Source of the DNA: Bradyrhizobium tropiciagri
Lineage (GTDB): Bacteria; Pseudomonadota; Alphaproteobacteria; Rhizobiales; Xanthobacteraceae
Assembly (NCBI RefSeq): GCF_018130545.1
Contig: NZ_JAFCKF010000001.1
Location: 1,054,001 to 1,118,000, forward strand
DNA length: 64,000 bases
Direction: 5' to 3'
Part shown: positions 9,154-18,102 of the stretch, piece by piece
How the letters are laid out: each line of letters opens with the position of its first letter
How positions within the stretch are numbered: position 1 is the first letter of the stretch
Program-made: the position numbers and the translations under genes
Notes under the pieces: model-generated
Database searches by the model: none
What the model was told of the DNA's origin: nothing
The model's input: the letters and a program-made list of their open reading frames with translations, nothing else

Positions 9154-12100
9154 TCACGTCACGTGAAGCAGGAAATCATTGTGGGTGAGCGAGGCGGACA
9201 TCACGTTGCGAAGCGTAATGGTGTCTGCGCTATCGACGGTGATCAGCGTATCCGCCGGATTCGTTGGCGATTGGGCAACGTGCTCGCTGATCCAGGTATC
9301 GGGATCGATACCGCCGGTCGACTGGATCGCCGAAAGGTCGATCTGGTCGACGCCAACCTTGAAGTTCATGATCATGTCGTGGTTGAAGTTCGCCGCGAAC
9401 ACGAACTGGTCCTGGTGGCCTGCGGTTCCGAACAGCACGTCCTTGCCACTGGTGCTCGCTAACGTCACCGGCCCGCTTGGATTCTGCTGGACGTCGAAGA
9501 TCAGGTTGACCGTATCGCTCGCACCATTGCCATCGGTCACGGTGAGCGCGATCTTGTCGGTCGCTGGAGGCGTCGCGCCGGGATTATAGGTGAGGCCCGG
9601 CGCCCCGAGCGCCGTGTTGATACTTGTGAGGTTGCCGAGCAGCGCCGGCGGCTCGACGCTGCTGCCAACACCGGGAGTTGTCGCCGCCGCCATGGAGAAG
9701 GCCTCGTTGGCGCCCGCATCGACGTCCGTCACGGTCAGGCCGGAGAAGGTTTCGGTCCCGTTGGGATTCTCCGTGATGCTGACGTTATCGGTATGAATCA
9801 CGGGCGCGTCATTGGCGCCGACGACATCGACTGTCAGCGTCGCAGAGCCGGTGGCACCATGCGCATCGATCGTCTCGACGGTGAACGTGTCGGCATAGGT
9901 CCCCTTGGCCAACGCGTTGATCGCGGCATCATTGGGAACATAGCTGTAGGTGCCGTCCGCATTGACCGTGAGCGAGCCGTAGAGGCCGGTGATCGCCGAA
10001 TTGACCGCGACATGGTCCGAATTGAGAGCGGCATAGCTCAGCGTCGCGGTCTCACCGTCGTCGACGTCGTGGCCGTGGAGCGTGCCGGTGAGCGGGCTGA
10101 ACGTATCGTAGGCCGTGGTATCGGTCAGCGTGCCGGCATTGACGTCGGCCAGCGTCGGCACGTCGTTGGCACCGGTGATCGTGATCGTCACCGGCGTGGT
10201 GATGATGCCGCCATGATGATCGTCGATCTGGATCGTGTAGGTCAGCGTCAGCGTCTCGCCAACGGCGAGGTAGTCGAAGTTCTGGTCGGCGGCCGAGAAC
10301 GTCCAGGTGGACGATCCGGTCACCCCGCCGGTCGCGTCCGTCAACGTGCCCAACGACAGCCAGTTCAGGATGGTGGACTCATCCTCGGGCAGGCCCGCGG
10401 TCGCGCCGGTTTCGGCCACACCGGTAATGCTCAGCGTGTGGGTGTCGCTGAGATCCGCATCGGTGAACGTCACGGCACCCGATGCCGTATCCGGCTTGGA
10501 TGACCCGGTCGTGTCGGGCTGCTCGGGAATGGTGGCCGCCTGTGCTTCGGAGGTGACGACCGGCGTGTCGTTGCTGCCGACAACCGTGATGGTCACCGGT
10601 TCGCTGATCACGCCACCATGGTGATCGTCGACCTGGATCGTGTAGGTCAGCGTCAGCGTCTCGCCGGCCGCGAGATAATCGAAACTCTTGTCAGCGGCCG
10701 AGAAGGTCCAGGCCTGCGATCCCGTCACATGGCCGGTCGAATCGGTCAGCGTCCCCAGCGAGAGCCAGTTCAGGACTGTCGACTCGTCCTCGGGCAGGCC
10801 CGTGGTCGTTCCGGATTCGCTCACGCCGGTGATGGATACGGTGTGGGTATCGCTGAGATCGACATCGGCAAATGCCACCACGCCGACCGCCATGTCCGGC
10901 TTGGGTGAACCCGTCGTGTCGGGTTGCTCAGCAACCGTCGCGGTCGGCGGCTCCGACGTGAAGGTCGGGACGTCGTTGGTGCCCGTGATCGTGATCGTGA
11001 CGGGCTGGGTGACGAGGCCACCATGATGGTCGTCGACCTGGATCAGGTAGGTCAGCGTCAGCTTCTCGCCGGCCGCGAGATAATCGAAATTCGCGTCGGC
11101 GGCCGAGAACGTCCAGTGGCTGGATCCGGTGACGCCGCCGGTCGAATCCGCCAGCGTGCCGAGCGACAGCCAGCTCAGGATCGTGGCCTGATCGGGCAGC
11201 CCCGTGGTCACGCCGGTTTCGGTGACGCTGGCCACGGTGACGCTATGGGTGTCGCTGAGATCGACATCGGTGAAGGTCACGGTCCCGGACGCGGTATCCG
11301 GCTTCTGCGAACCGGTCACCCCCTCGGCCTCGGTGATCGCGGCTGCCTGGGTCGGCGACGTGATCACCGGCCTGTCGTCGGTGCCGACGATCGTGATGGT
11401 GACCGGAAGCGTGACGACGCCGCCATGATGATCGTCGATCTCGATCGTATAGGTCAGCGTCAACGTCTCGCCCGCGGCGAGATAGTCGAAACTCTTGTCG
11501 GCAGCCGAGAACGTCCAGGCGCGCGATCCCGTGACGCCATCGGTCGAATCGGTCAGCGCGCCCAGCGACAGCCAGCTCAGCACGGTGGCTTGGTTGGCAA
11601 GGCCCGTGGTGACGCCGGCTTCGGTGACGCCGGCGATGGTGACCGTGTGCGTGTCGGTCAGGTCAGCATCGGTGAAGGTCAGCGTGCCGTGCGCGGTGTC
11701 AGGCGCGGCGGAGTTCGTCGTCCATGGCAGCTCGGTGATCGAGGCGACCTGCGCCGAGGACGTCACCACCGGCGTATCGTTGGTGCCGGTGATCGTGATG
11801 GTGATGGTCTTGAAGGCGGTCTCGTTGCTCGGCGCGTAGTTGTTGTCGACGCGCACCAGATAGGTCAGCGTCAGGGTTTCGCCGGCGGCCAGGAAGTCGA
11901 AGGCGCCGTCGGCAAGGCTGTAGGTCCAGGTCGCCGAGCCGATGTTGGTGTTCTGCGGATTGGGGTCGAGCTGCAACGGAATCTCGACCGCCTGGATCGC
12001 CGCCAGTTGCGCCGCCGTCAACGACGAGGTGACGTCGTTGCCGCTGGCGTCGCGATAGCTGAACGCGCTGAAATTGACCACGGCAGTCGGCTTGTCGCCG

Positions 12101-13326
12101 AGATTGACGTCGACCCATGTGATCTGGCCGGTCGCCGTGTCGAGCTGGTCGCTATGGGTCTGCCCGGCCAGTTCGGTGAACGTCCCGTTCTGCGTCACGA
12201 CATGCGGCGCACCGGGAGCGTGGTCGGGCTTGGCTGAAGGGGCCTGTGGTCCGGCATTGCCGGTCAAGGCCAGCAGGAAGCTGGTCGGCAGGATCACGTC
12301 GCCGGTCGCGAATTTGAGGCTGGTCGTGACCGGGACGACGCTGTCCGTGAAGTTCGTCGTGAGCTTGGTGTTGGGATTGTTGTTGTCGGTAAACTTCAGC
12401 GCGAAGACGTCCGAGATCAGCTTCTGCGCATCGGTCGACAGCTGCGCCGACGAGACGAAGCTGACGCTGCCCTGGCCGTTCACGATCGTCTGGGTGCCGG
12501 CCTGATCGACGGTTGCGATCGGATTGAGCGTCGTCTTGTCGAACAGGATGTAGGAGCCGGTGGTGCCGTCAGGCTCGACAAGCACCTGGAATTTGGCGGG
12601 CGGCACGCCACCCGAGCCCTGCACGTCGAAATCAATTTCGACCAGCACGGCGGTGCCGCGAATGCCCATGGTGGCGACCGGCGTATCGACCTTCATGTCG
12701 CCATGCTTGGCGGTCGCGCCGGCAACGAACGAGATGGTGCCCGAGACGAGGCTCATCAGCGACGAATTGCTCGACCCGTTCGGGTCGTAGATCATCTCGT
12801 TCAGCACCATCTTGGCGTTCGGCCCGAGACCGAACACGGTGCCGTCGACGAAGGTGATGCCGAGCGTCGAGTCGCTGCCGGACTGCACCACGTCACCCTT
12901 GTTGACGTTGTCGCCCTGGTTGAGGACGATCGCAACGCCGTTACGGACGGCGGTGGCGCTGCCCGTCAGCTTGGTGACGTGGCCGATGACCTTGGCCGGC
13001 TCCGCAGCACCGCCGGCCTGGGCATATTGGGTGTAGCCGGTGAGCGCGTTGACGAGGTCGCCGGTGAGATGCGCGCCTTCAGGCGATGCCAGGGCTGCGC
13101 GTTTCTCGCCCTTGAAGTAGTCGTGCAGGACGAGTTCCCGATCGTCCTTCGAGATGACGAGGTCGAGCCCGGTCCGCTTGAAGTCGCCGGTGAACAGCAA
13201 TTGCCCGTCGTCGACGGTGATTGCGCCGGGCGGCGCATGCGTGGAAACGCTGTCGACGTGTACCGATCCGCGGACATAAGCGTCCACGCTCGGCGAATGG
13301 CCGTCGAATTTCCCAACAAAGTTCAC
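9154..13326 (-). CDS. Large FecR-domain, VCBS-repeat surface protein, probably type I secreted
   Basis: Predicted exported adhesin-like protein of 1390 residues with no Sec signal peptide. Residues 1-110 form a conserved-looking N-terminal region, and about 112-235 a FecR-type domain (GDNVNKGDVVQSG, then MGIRGTAVLVEI). From about 390 onward there are tandem VCBS/cadherin-like repeats, each with a FDYLAAGETLTLTYTI-type strand and an ITITGTNDTPVVTS linker. The C-terminal 90 residues (GKDVLFGTAGHQDQFVFA, then DQIDLSAI) resemble the RTX/type I secretion tail. No secretion apparatus gene is nearby. The divergent LapG-like peptidase gene at 13920 suggests proteolytic control of surface display, although I see no typical di-alanine LapG site in the N-terminal region. 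Confidence 0.85.
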   Translation of the reverse strand: MNFVGKFDGHSPSVDAYVRGSVHVDSVSTHAPPGAITVDDGQLLFTGDFKRTGLDLVISKDDRELVLHDYFKGEKRAALASPEGAHLTGDLVNALTGYTQYAQAGGAAEPAKVIGHVTKLTGSATAVRNGVAIVLNQGDNVNKGDVVQSGSDSTLGITFVDGTVFGLGPNAKMVLNEMIYDPNGSSNSSLMSLVSGTISFVAGATAKHGDMKVDTPVATMGIRGTAVLVEIDFDVQGSGGVPPAKFQVLVEPDGTTGSYILFDKTTLNPIATVDQAGTQTIVNGQGSVSFVSSAQLSTDAQKLISDVFALKFTDNNNPNTKLTTNFTDSVVPVTTSLKFATGDVILPTSFLLALTGNAGPQAPSAKPDHAPGAPHVVTQNGTFTELAGQTHSDQLDTATGQITWVDVNLGDKPTAVVNFSAFSYRDASGNDVTSSLTAAQLAAIQAVEIPLQLDPNPQNTNIGSATWTYSLADGAFDFLAAGETLTLTYLVRVDNNYAPSNETAFKTITITITGTNDTPVVTSSAQVASITELPWTTNSAAPDTAHGTLTFTDADLTDTHTVTIAGVTEAGVTTGLANQATVLSWLSLGALTDSTDGVTGSRAWTFSAADKSFDYLAAGETLTLTYTIEIDDHHGGVVTLPVTITIVGTDDRPVITSPTQAAAITEAEGVTGSQKPDTASGTVTFTDVDLSDTHSVTVASVTETGVTTGLPDQATILSWLSLGTLADSTGGVTGSSHWTFSAADANFDYLAAGEKLTLTYLIQVDDHHGGLVTQPVTITITGTNDVPTFTSEPPTATVAEQPDTTGSPKPDMAVGVVAFADVDLSDTHTVSITGVSESGTTTGLPEDESTVLNWLSLGTLTDSTGHVTGSQAWTFSAADKSFDYLAAGETLTLTYTIQVDDHHGGVISEPVTITVVGSNDTPVVTSEAQAATIPEQPDTTGSSKPDTASGAVTFTDADLSDTHTLSITGVAETGATAGLPEDESTILNWLSLGTLTDATGGVTGSSTWTFSAADQNFDYLAVGETLTLTYTIQIDDHHGGIITTPVTITITGANDVPTLADVNAGTLTDTTAYDTFSPLTGTLHGHDVDDGETATLSYAALNSDHVAVNSAITGLYGSLTVNADGTYSYVPNDAAINALAKGTYADTFTVETIDAHGATGSATLTVDVVGANDAPVIHTDNVSITENPNGTETFSGLTVTDVDAGANEAFSMAAATTPGVGSSVEPPALLGNLTSINTALGAPGLTYNPGATPPATDKIALTVTDGNGASDTVNLIFDVQQNPSGPVTLASTSGKDVLFGTAGHQDQFVFAANFNHDMIMNFKVGVDQIDLSAIQSTGGIDPDTWISEHVAQSPTNPADTLITVDSADTITLRNVMSASLTHNDFLLHVT
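10163..11776 (-). repeat. Four tandem 402-405 bp coding repeats in the surface-protein gene
   Basis: Units begin at about 10163, 10568, 10973 and 11375, with lengths 405, 405, 402 and 402. They encode VCBS-like modules of 134-135 residues that are highly similar at DNA level; the segment beginning CCATGATGATCGTCGATC recurs at 10211, 10616, 11021 and 11423 with few changes. A more diverged fifth module follows toward 12100. Such similarity makes this stretch prone to unit gain or loss and to assembly collapse. Confidence 0.85.
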
Positions 13327-13455
13327 TGCGGATCACCGCACGAGGGTTAATATTGGTAAAATATCCGAATGATTACGCCTGCATATCATCGGATAAAGCT
13401 TGGCGAAACCATCCTTTGCTTTCGCAAGGTGCTCTGGCCGCGCGGTTTGAGCAGG

Positions 13456-13471
13456 TGTGACTTGGCTCACG
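13456..13471. promoter_or_regulatory. CRP-like box 1
   Basis: TGTGACTTGGCTCACG fits TGTGA-N6-TCACA at nine of ten conserved positions. It lies about 130 bp upstream of the surface-protein start. A site with the identical N6 spacer (CTTGGC) lies at 13640-13655. Assignment to a particular CRP/FNR-family regulator is inference. Confidence 0.45.
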
Positions 13472-13639
13472 CTCACTACAGAGATGTAGTTCGAATCTAC
13501 CTGACGGTACCATGAGATGGTATTTTGGCCAAGATGCGTACTGAGCCACGTATTCGTGGTATTCACCGGCATTTCTTTACTTGCCTTTATTTCCCCACAG
13601 CCCCGAGAGGGCATTTCACCCGATTTTTCCGGCCAAAGC

Positions 13640-13655
13640 TGTGACTTGGCTTACA
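13640..13655. promoter_or_regulatory. CRP-like box 2
   Basis: TGTGACTTGGCTTACA, again nine of ten matches to TGTGA-N6-TCACA, in direct orientation with box 1 and 184 bp from it. It is about 265 bp upstream of the peptidase start and 314 bp upstream of the surface-protein start. Confidence 0.45.
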
Positions 13656-13919
13656 AATCGCAGCAATCCTGTGCCCGGACTGGCTGGGTTAACCAGAAGG
13701 CAAACATGAGGCGTTTCGCAGTGGAAAAAGGTTCGCCGGTTCGTTTCACAAACCGGTAAAGTTTTCGGGACCCCGGGCAGGCCCCCTTCAGCCTGCTGTC
13801 CGGATTCCCCACATCTTAAGTCGATTCGAAGGGATCGTTGGCCATGCTCACGCATGAAACGATCTGGTCGCGTGTGCGGTGTAGTGTCCACCCGCCGATG
13901 AGCGGACAGGGGGTGTCAC

Positions 13920-14684
13920 ATGGGAATGTCGCTTCGCTCATTCGCACTGCGCGCCGTGACGCTGGGCATTGGCCTGGCCTTGGCTGCGCCAATTGCCGAG
14001 CTCAATGCCGCCTCGCTGCTTTCGCCCGGCCCGGCATCGGTGCTCAGGAAATCAACCGAACCGTTCGGCCTGTCGACCAGCCTGCTTGCCGCAGGCGGCC
14101 TGCACGACAAATGGCTCGGCGTGCAGCGCCAGCTCGCCGGCGAATTGGTGCAACTGGCAGCCTGCGAGAGCGACCGCATCGGCTGCGCATCGCCGGAGGC
14201 GCTGCGGTTCCTGGCGATCGTCGATGCCGGACGGGCGCGCAATGGCCGCGCCCGGCTCGGCGAGATCAACCGCGCCATCAACCTCGCGATCCGCCCAGGC
14301 AGCGATCTCGCGACTTATGGCGAGCCCGACGTCTGGGCCACGCCGCTTGCCACCTTCGCCCGCGGCAGCGGCGATTGCGAAGACTACGCGATCGCGAAAT
14401 TCGTGGCGCTCGCCAGGGCCGGCGTCGCACCAGAAGATCTGCGGATCGTCGTCATGCATGACCTGCTCGGCGGCGAGGACCATGCCGTGGTCGCGGCCCG
14501 GCTCGACGGCCACTGGCTGATGCTCGACAATCGCCGCATGGCGATGATCGAGGACAGCGATATCAGGAGTTTCCGGCCGACCTTCGTGATCGACCAGACC
14601 GGCGTCAGCCGCTACGTCGATGCACCGCTGGTCACCGAGGCCGCGTGGCGGCCGGCGGAGCGGCCGGCGGGGCGGGTGAATTGA
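13920..14684 (+). CDS. LapG-like transglutaminase-fold cysteine peptidase (BTLCP family)
   Basis: A periplasmic protein of 254 residues with an N-terminal signal (RAVTLGIGLALAAPIAELNA). The papain-like triad is visible as C153 in GSGDCEDYAIAKF, H188 in GEDHAVVAA and D203 in WLMLDNRR, matching bacterial transglutaminase-like cysteine proteinases such as LapG. In Pseudomonas, LapG releases the adhesin LapA and is held in check by the c-di-GMP receptor LapD; no LapD-like gene is in this window. Its divergent position next to a large repeat-rich surface protein supports a processing role, which remains inference. A GGGGGTG element precedes the start. Confidence 0.85.
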   Translation: MGMSLRSFALRAVTLGIGLALAAPIAELNAASLLSPGPASVLRKSTEPFGLSTSLLAAGGLHDKWLGVQRQLAGELVQLAACESDRIGCASPEALRFLAIVDAGRARNGRARLGEINRAINLAIRPGSDLATYGEPDVWATPLATFARGSGDCEDYAIAKFVALARAGVAPEDLRIVVMHDLLGGEDHAVVAARLDGHWLMLDNRRMAMIEDSDIRSFRPTFVIDQTGVSRYVDAPLVTEAAWRPAERPAGRVN

Positions 14685-14705
14685 ACCGAGCCTTCAAACA
14701 CGTTC

Positions 14706-14819
14706 CGTCATTGCGAGCCACCCGGTCGGCGCGCAGCGCCGCCGGATGACAGGCTCCGCGAAGCAATCCATCTTCCGCGGGGGATGGATTGCTTCGTCGC
14801 TTTGCTCCTCGCAATGACG
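14706..14819. repeat. Inverted intergenic repeat with CGTCATTGCGAG ends
   Basis: The ends CGTCATTGCGAG (14706-14717) and CTCGCAATGACG (14808-14819) are exact complements. Inside, GAAGCAATCCATC pairs with GATGGATTGCTTC. The element separates the convergent genes at 13920-14684 and 14844-16043 and can fold on either transcript. This is a repeat type I recall as common in Bradyrhizobium. Confidence 0.8.
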
Positions 14820-14843
14820 GGAGCTAAGTCGTCCGTCGAACGC

Positions 14844-16043
14844 TCAGAACATCAAATTGTCCTTCACCAGAACCCAGCGGCCGCCCTTGACCTGCTGCAC
14901 CTGGGTGATGGTGTTGGCGAGATGATCGGTCTTGGAGAACTTGGTCGGCGGCGAGTTGAAGATGTCGAGGAACTTGTCGCCTGACTCCAGCGCATCCAGC
15001 ATCTTCTGGCCGGTGAGATCCTTGCCCGCCTTCTGGGCGTAGAAGGCGAAGGTCATCACCGCGTTGTAGCCGATGATCGCCTGCGTGTTGGCTTCGGAGT
15101 TGAACATCTTCTTGTAGTTGACCAGCCAATCCTTCACCTTGCCCTTGGCGGTGTCCTCATAGGGAATCTCGAAGCCTGAGGCTGCGTAGAGCCCTTCGAC
15201 GGCGTCCTTGCCGAGCGCCGGCACTTCGAGCACGTTGGTCGGGGTGGCGCCGAGGAAAGTGACGTCCCAGCCGAGCTTCTTGGCCTCATTCATCGCGCCG
15301 ATGGTCTCGCGGATCACGGTGCCCAGCACGACGAGGTCGCAGCCGTCGGACTTCATCTTGGCGACCTGCGCCGAGAAATCGGAGGCGCCGCGCTTGTAGC
15401 TCGTGATCGAGGCCGGCTGCACCTTCATTGCAGCGAGCTGCTGGGTGAAGCCGTCAAGCACGTTTTTGCCGTACTCGTCGTCCTGATGCATGATGCAGGG
15501 CTTCTTGAAGTTCTTCCAGTCCATCATGTATTTGAGCGCGGCACGCGTGCTCTCGACATAGGGCAACAGGTTGTTGAACTTGAGCCGCTCCTGCGGCTTG
15601 GCGGGATCGAACTTGAAGGTGAATTCGGCGGCGGTCAGCGGAAACAGCTGCAGCACGCCGGCGTCGAACAGGATGTCCTGCGCGGCAAGCACGGTCGGCG
15701 AGCCCATTGGGCCGATCATCGCGAACACCTTGTCGCGCTCGACCATCTTCTGCGAGGCCAGCACGGCCTTCTTCGGATCGTAGCCGTTGTCCTCCAGGAT
15801 CATCTTGATCTTGCGGCCGTTGATGCCGCCACTGGCGTTGATTTCCTCAACCGCCATCTTCATGCCGTTCGACACCGGGACGCCCCAGACCTTGATCGGG
15901 CCGGACAAGTCCTGATGCGTTCCGATCACGATCTCGGTCGGCGAGATGCCTTCATTGGTGACCTTGGTCTGGGCTGCGGCCGGCAGACAGGTCAGCGCCA
16001 GCGCGCTCACCGCAAGGCCCAGCGCCTTCAGCGATTTCGACAT
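14844..16043 (-). CDS. Branched-chain amino acid-type ABC receptor (LivK/Peripla_BP_6)
   Basis: Periplasmic binding protein of 399 residues. The ATG at 16043 follows GAGGAGGAG and starts a signal peptide (MSKSLKALGLAVSALALTCL, ending at PAAAQ). The mature part begins TEIVIGTHQDLSGPIKVWG, typical of type I Liv receptors, followed by INASGGINGRKIKMILEDNG. It is the last gene of the set livH-livM-livG-livF-acyl-CoA ligase-receptor. With a CoA ligase in the same operon, an aliphatic or aromatic carboxylate is as likely a ligand as an amino acid. Confidence 0.9.
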   Translation of the reverse strand: MSKSLKALGLAVSALALTCLPAAAQTKVTNEGISPTEIVIGTHQDLSGPIKVWGVPVSNGMKMAVEEINASGGINGRKIKMILEDNGYDPKKAVLASQKMVERDKVFAMIGPMGSPTVLAAQDILFDAGVLQLFPLTAAEFTFKFDPAKPQERLKFNNLLPYVESTRAALKYMMDWKNFKKPCIMHQDDEYGKNVLDGFTQQLAAMKVQPASITSYKRGASDFSAQVAKMKSDGCDLVVLGTVIRETIGAMNEAKKLGWDVTFLGATPTNVLEVPALGKDAVEGLYAASGFEIPYEDTAKGKVKDWLVNYKKMFNSEANTQAIIGYNAVMTFAFYAQKAGKDLTGQKMLDALESGDKFLDIFNSPPTKFSKTDHLANTITQVQQVKGGRWVLVKDNLMF

Positions 16044-16120
16044 TGCAGTCTCCTCCTCAACATGGCCCATGGTGCGCGAAGGGTCGGGCCTGCTCGCTCC
16101 TTCGCCTATTCCTGCTTCGG

Positions 16121-17959
16121 CTAAGCGACCGCGCGTTCGCCATACATGGCGTCGATCTCGGCCGCGTAGCGCTTGTTCACAAAGCTGCGCTTCAGCTTCA
16201 TGGTCGGCGTCAGCTCCTCGTCCTCGGGCGTCAGCTGGCGCTCGATCAGATAGAATTTCTTGATGGTCTCGACGCGCGCAAACTTCGCGTTGACCGCCTC
16301 GACCTCGCGGTGGATCAGGTCCTGGATCTCGCGGGCCCGGCACAGGCTCGCGTAGTTGGTGAAGGGGATGTCCTGGTCCTGGGCGTATTTCTCGACATTC
16401 TCCTGATCGATCATGATCAGGCAGGTGAGATACGGTCGCTTGTCGCCGACCACGACCGCGTCAGAGACATAGGGCGAAAACTTCAGCTGGTTCTCGATCT
16501 CGGACGGCGTCACGTTCTTGCCGCCTGACGTGATGATGATGTCCTTCATCCGGTCGGTGATCTTGACATAGCCTTCATTGTCGATCGCGCCGACATCGCC
16601 GGTGTGCAGCCAGCCCTTGGCGTCGATCGTCTCGGCGGTCTTCTCCGGCTGGTTGAGATAGCCCATGAACAGGAAGTCGCCCTTGATCAGGATCTCGCCC
16701 TTCGGGCAGATCATCACCTCGCCCCAGGGCGCGGCCTTGCCGACCGAGCCGAGCTTGATGCGGTCCGCCGGCATCAGGGTCGCGACGCCGCAATTCTCGG
16801 TCTGGCCGTAGACCTCGCGCATATCGATGCCGAGTGCGAGGTACCAGCGGATCAGATCCGGTGAGATCGGCGCGGCGCCAGTCAATGCGATCCGGCAGCG
16901 ATCGAGCCCGAGCATGCGGCGGATGTTGCGGAACACCAGCCAGTAGGCGGCGCTGTTGGCAAGCCGCAGCGACAGCGGCGGCGTCTCGCCCTCCAACCGG
17001 CACTCGGTCATCCGGTTGCCGATCGCAAGCGCGCGGGCATACATCCAGTTCTGGAACGGAGTCGCGTCCTTCAACGCGATGGTGATGCCGGAATAGAACT
17101 TCTCCCAGATCCGCGGCACCGCGAGGAACGCGGTCGGCTGCACCTCGCGCAGATTGTCCGGCACCGTTTCCGGGCTCTCGGCGAAATTCATCACCGAACC
17201 CAGCGCGAGCGAGATGTAGTAGCCGCCGACCCGCTCGGCGACATGGCAGAGCGGCAGGAACACCAGCCGCTCCTCGCTGTCGGTCGAGGGGTAGAGATCA
17301 TTGGCGTGGCGCATCTGGTGCGTCACGCTGCGGTTGGAGTGCATCGCGCCCTTGGGCGGCCCCGTGGTCCCCGAGGTGTAGACCAGGATCGCGAGATCGG
17401 AAGCGGTGCGGCTGCCGGTCATTTCATCCCACAAGGCGTCGTTGCCCTGCGCATGATTGCGGCCGAGCGCGGTGAATTCGGCGAGCGACAGCACCATCGG
17501 ATCGGAGAAGCCGGAGAGCCCCTCCATGTCGAACACGACGACCTTTTCCAGCGTCGGGCAGCGCGAGCGGCAGGCCAGCACCTTGTCGAGCTGTTCCTCG
17601 TCCTCGACGAAGATCATCCGGGTGCGCGAGTCATTGACGAGATATTCGACCTGCGCCGCGGAGTCGGTCGGATAGATGCCGGACGAGACGCCGCCGGCGC
17701 ACAGAATGCCCATGTCGGCATAGACCCATTCCGGCACCGCGTTGGCGATGATCGAGGCGACGTCGCCGGGGCGGAAGCCGGTCGCGTGCAGGCCGAAGGC
17801 GATATCCCTGGAGATCTGCAGCCATTCGCGCCAGCTGGTCGGCTGCCAGATACCGAACTTCTTCTCGCGGATCGCGGGCCTGTCGCCACGCGTTTGCACC
17901 GCGAGCAGAAAGCTCCGCGCGATCGTGTCGGCAACTGTCAGCACCACTGGTCCTGCCAT
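16121..17959 (-). CDS. AMP-forming acyl-CoA ligase (long-chain acyl-CoA synthetase-like)
   Basis: Activates a carboxylic acid to its CoA thioester through an acyl-adenylate. The 612-residue protein has the P-loop motif ILVYTSGTTGPPKGAMHSN, the A5 motif YGQTENCG, the A7 motif GWLHTGDVGAIDNEGYVKITDR and the downstream KDIIITSGGKNVTPSEIEN, so it is complete. I chose the ATG at 17959, which follows GAGGAGGGAG; an upstream start at 17989 is weaker. Its place inside a liv-type transport operon suggests that it traps the imported substrate as CoA ester. The overall shape resembles the FadD/FAA1-like branch, but chain length or aromatic preference cannot be read. Confidence 0.92.
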   Translation of the reverse strand: MAGPVVLTVADTIARSFLLAVQTRGDRPAIREKKFGIWQPTSWREWLQISRDIAFGLHATGFRPGDVASIIANAVPEWVYADMGILCAGGVSSGIYPTDSAAQVEYLVNDSRTRMIFVEDEEQLDKVLACRSRCPTLEKVVVFDMEGLSGFSDPMVLSLAEFTALGRNHAQGNDALWDEMTGSRTASDLAILVYTSGTTGPPKGAMHSNRSVTHQMRHANDLYPSTDSEERLVFLPLCHVAERVGGYYISLALGSVMNFAESPETVPDNLREVQPTAFLAVPRIWEKFYSGITIALKDATPFQNWMYARALAIGNRMTECRLEGETPPLSLRLANSAAYWLVFRNIRRMLGLDRCRIALTGAAPISPDLIRWYLALGIDMREVYGQTENCGVATLMPADRIKLGSVGKAAPWGEVMICPKGEILIKGDFLFMGYLNQPEKTAETIDAKGWLHTGDVGAIDNEGYVKITDRMKDIIITSGGKNVTPSEIENQLKFSPYVSDAVVVGDKRPYLTCLIMIDQENVEKYAQDQDIPFTNYASLCRAREIQDLIHREVEAVNAKFARVETIKKFYLIERQLTPEDEELTPTMKLKRSFVNKRYAAEIDAMYGERAVA

Positions 17960-18102
17960 CCGCGCTCCCTCCTCTGCCGCCTGCCTCACGCGCCGGGTTG
18001 TTGTGCCGGTCTTGTTCGCGAGCCAAGCTTGAAATCTAGCTCCAACCCTCTTTCAAAGCAGCGTCGACTTTCGTCGACGCCAACCCTCTGCAACGCCAAC
18101 CT

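Larger units (their letters stand above)
13327..13919. other. Divergent regulatory region between surface protein and LapG-like peptidase
   Basis: 593 bp with lower GC than its surroundings and no convincing gene on either strand. It must hold promoters for both flanking genes. The clearest signals are the two CRP-like boxes annotated separately. The rest contains AT-richer patches near 13345-13375 and 13525-13600 that could be promoter DNA. Confidence 0.6.

Noticed and set aside
10163-11776. Regularly spaced repeats that could suggest a CRISPR array
   Set aside because: Units are about 405 bp, in frame within one long gene and encode VCBS modules. They are not short repeats with unique spacers.
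10163-11776. LAAG strings in each adhesin repeat as LapG cleavage sites
   Set aside because: They recur in every VCBS module as part of a beta-strand motif. Known LapG sites are single and located in the N-terminal retention region.
9793-12237. Long open frames on the plus strand opposite the adhesin gene
   Set aside because: They are Arg- and Asp-rich antisense translations of the repeats and have no domain. The minus-strand frame is continuous with recognisable domains.
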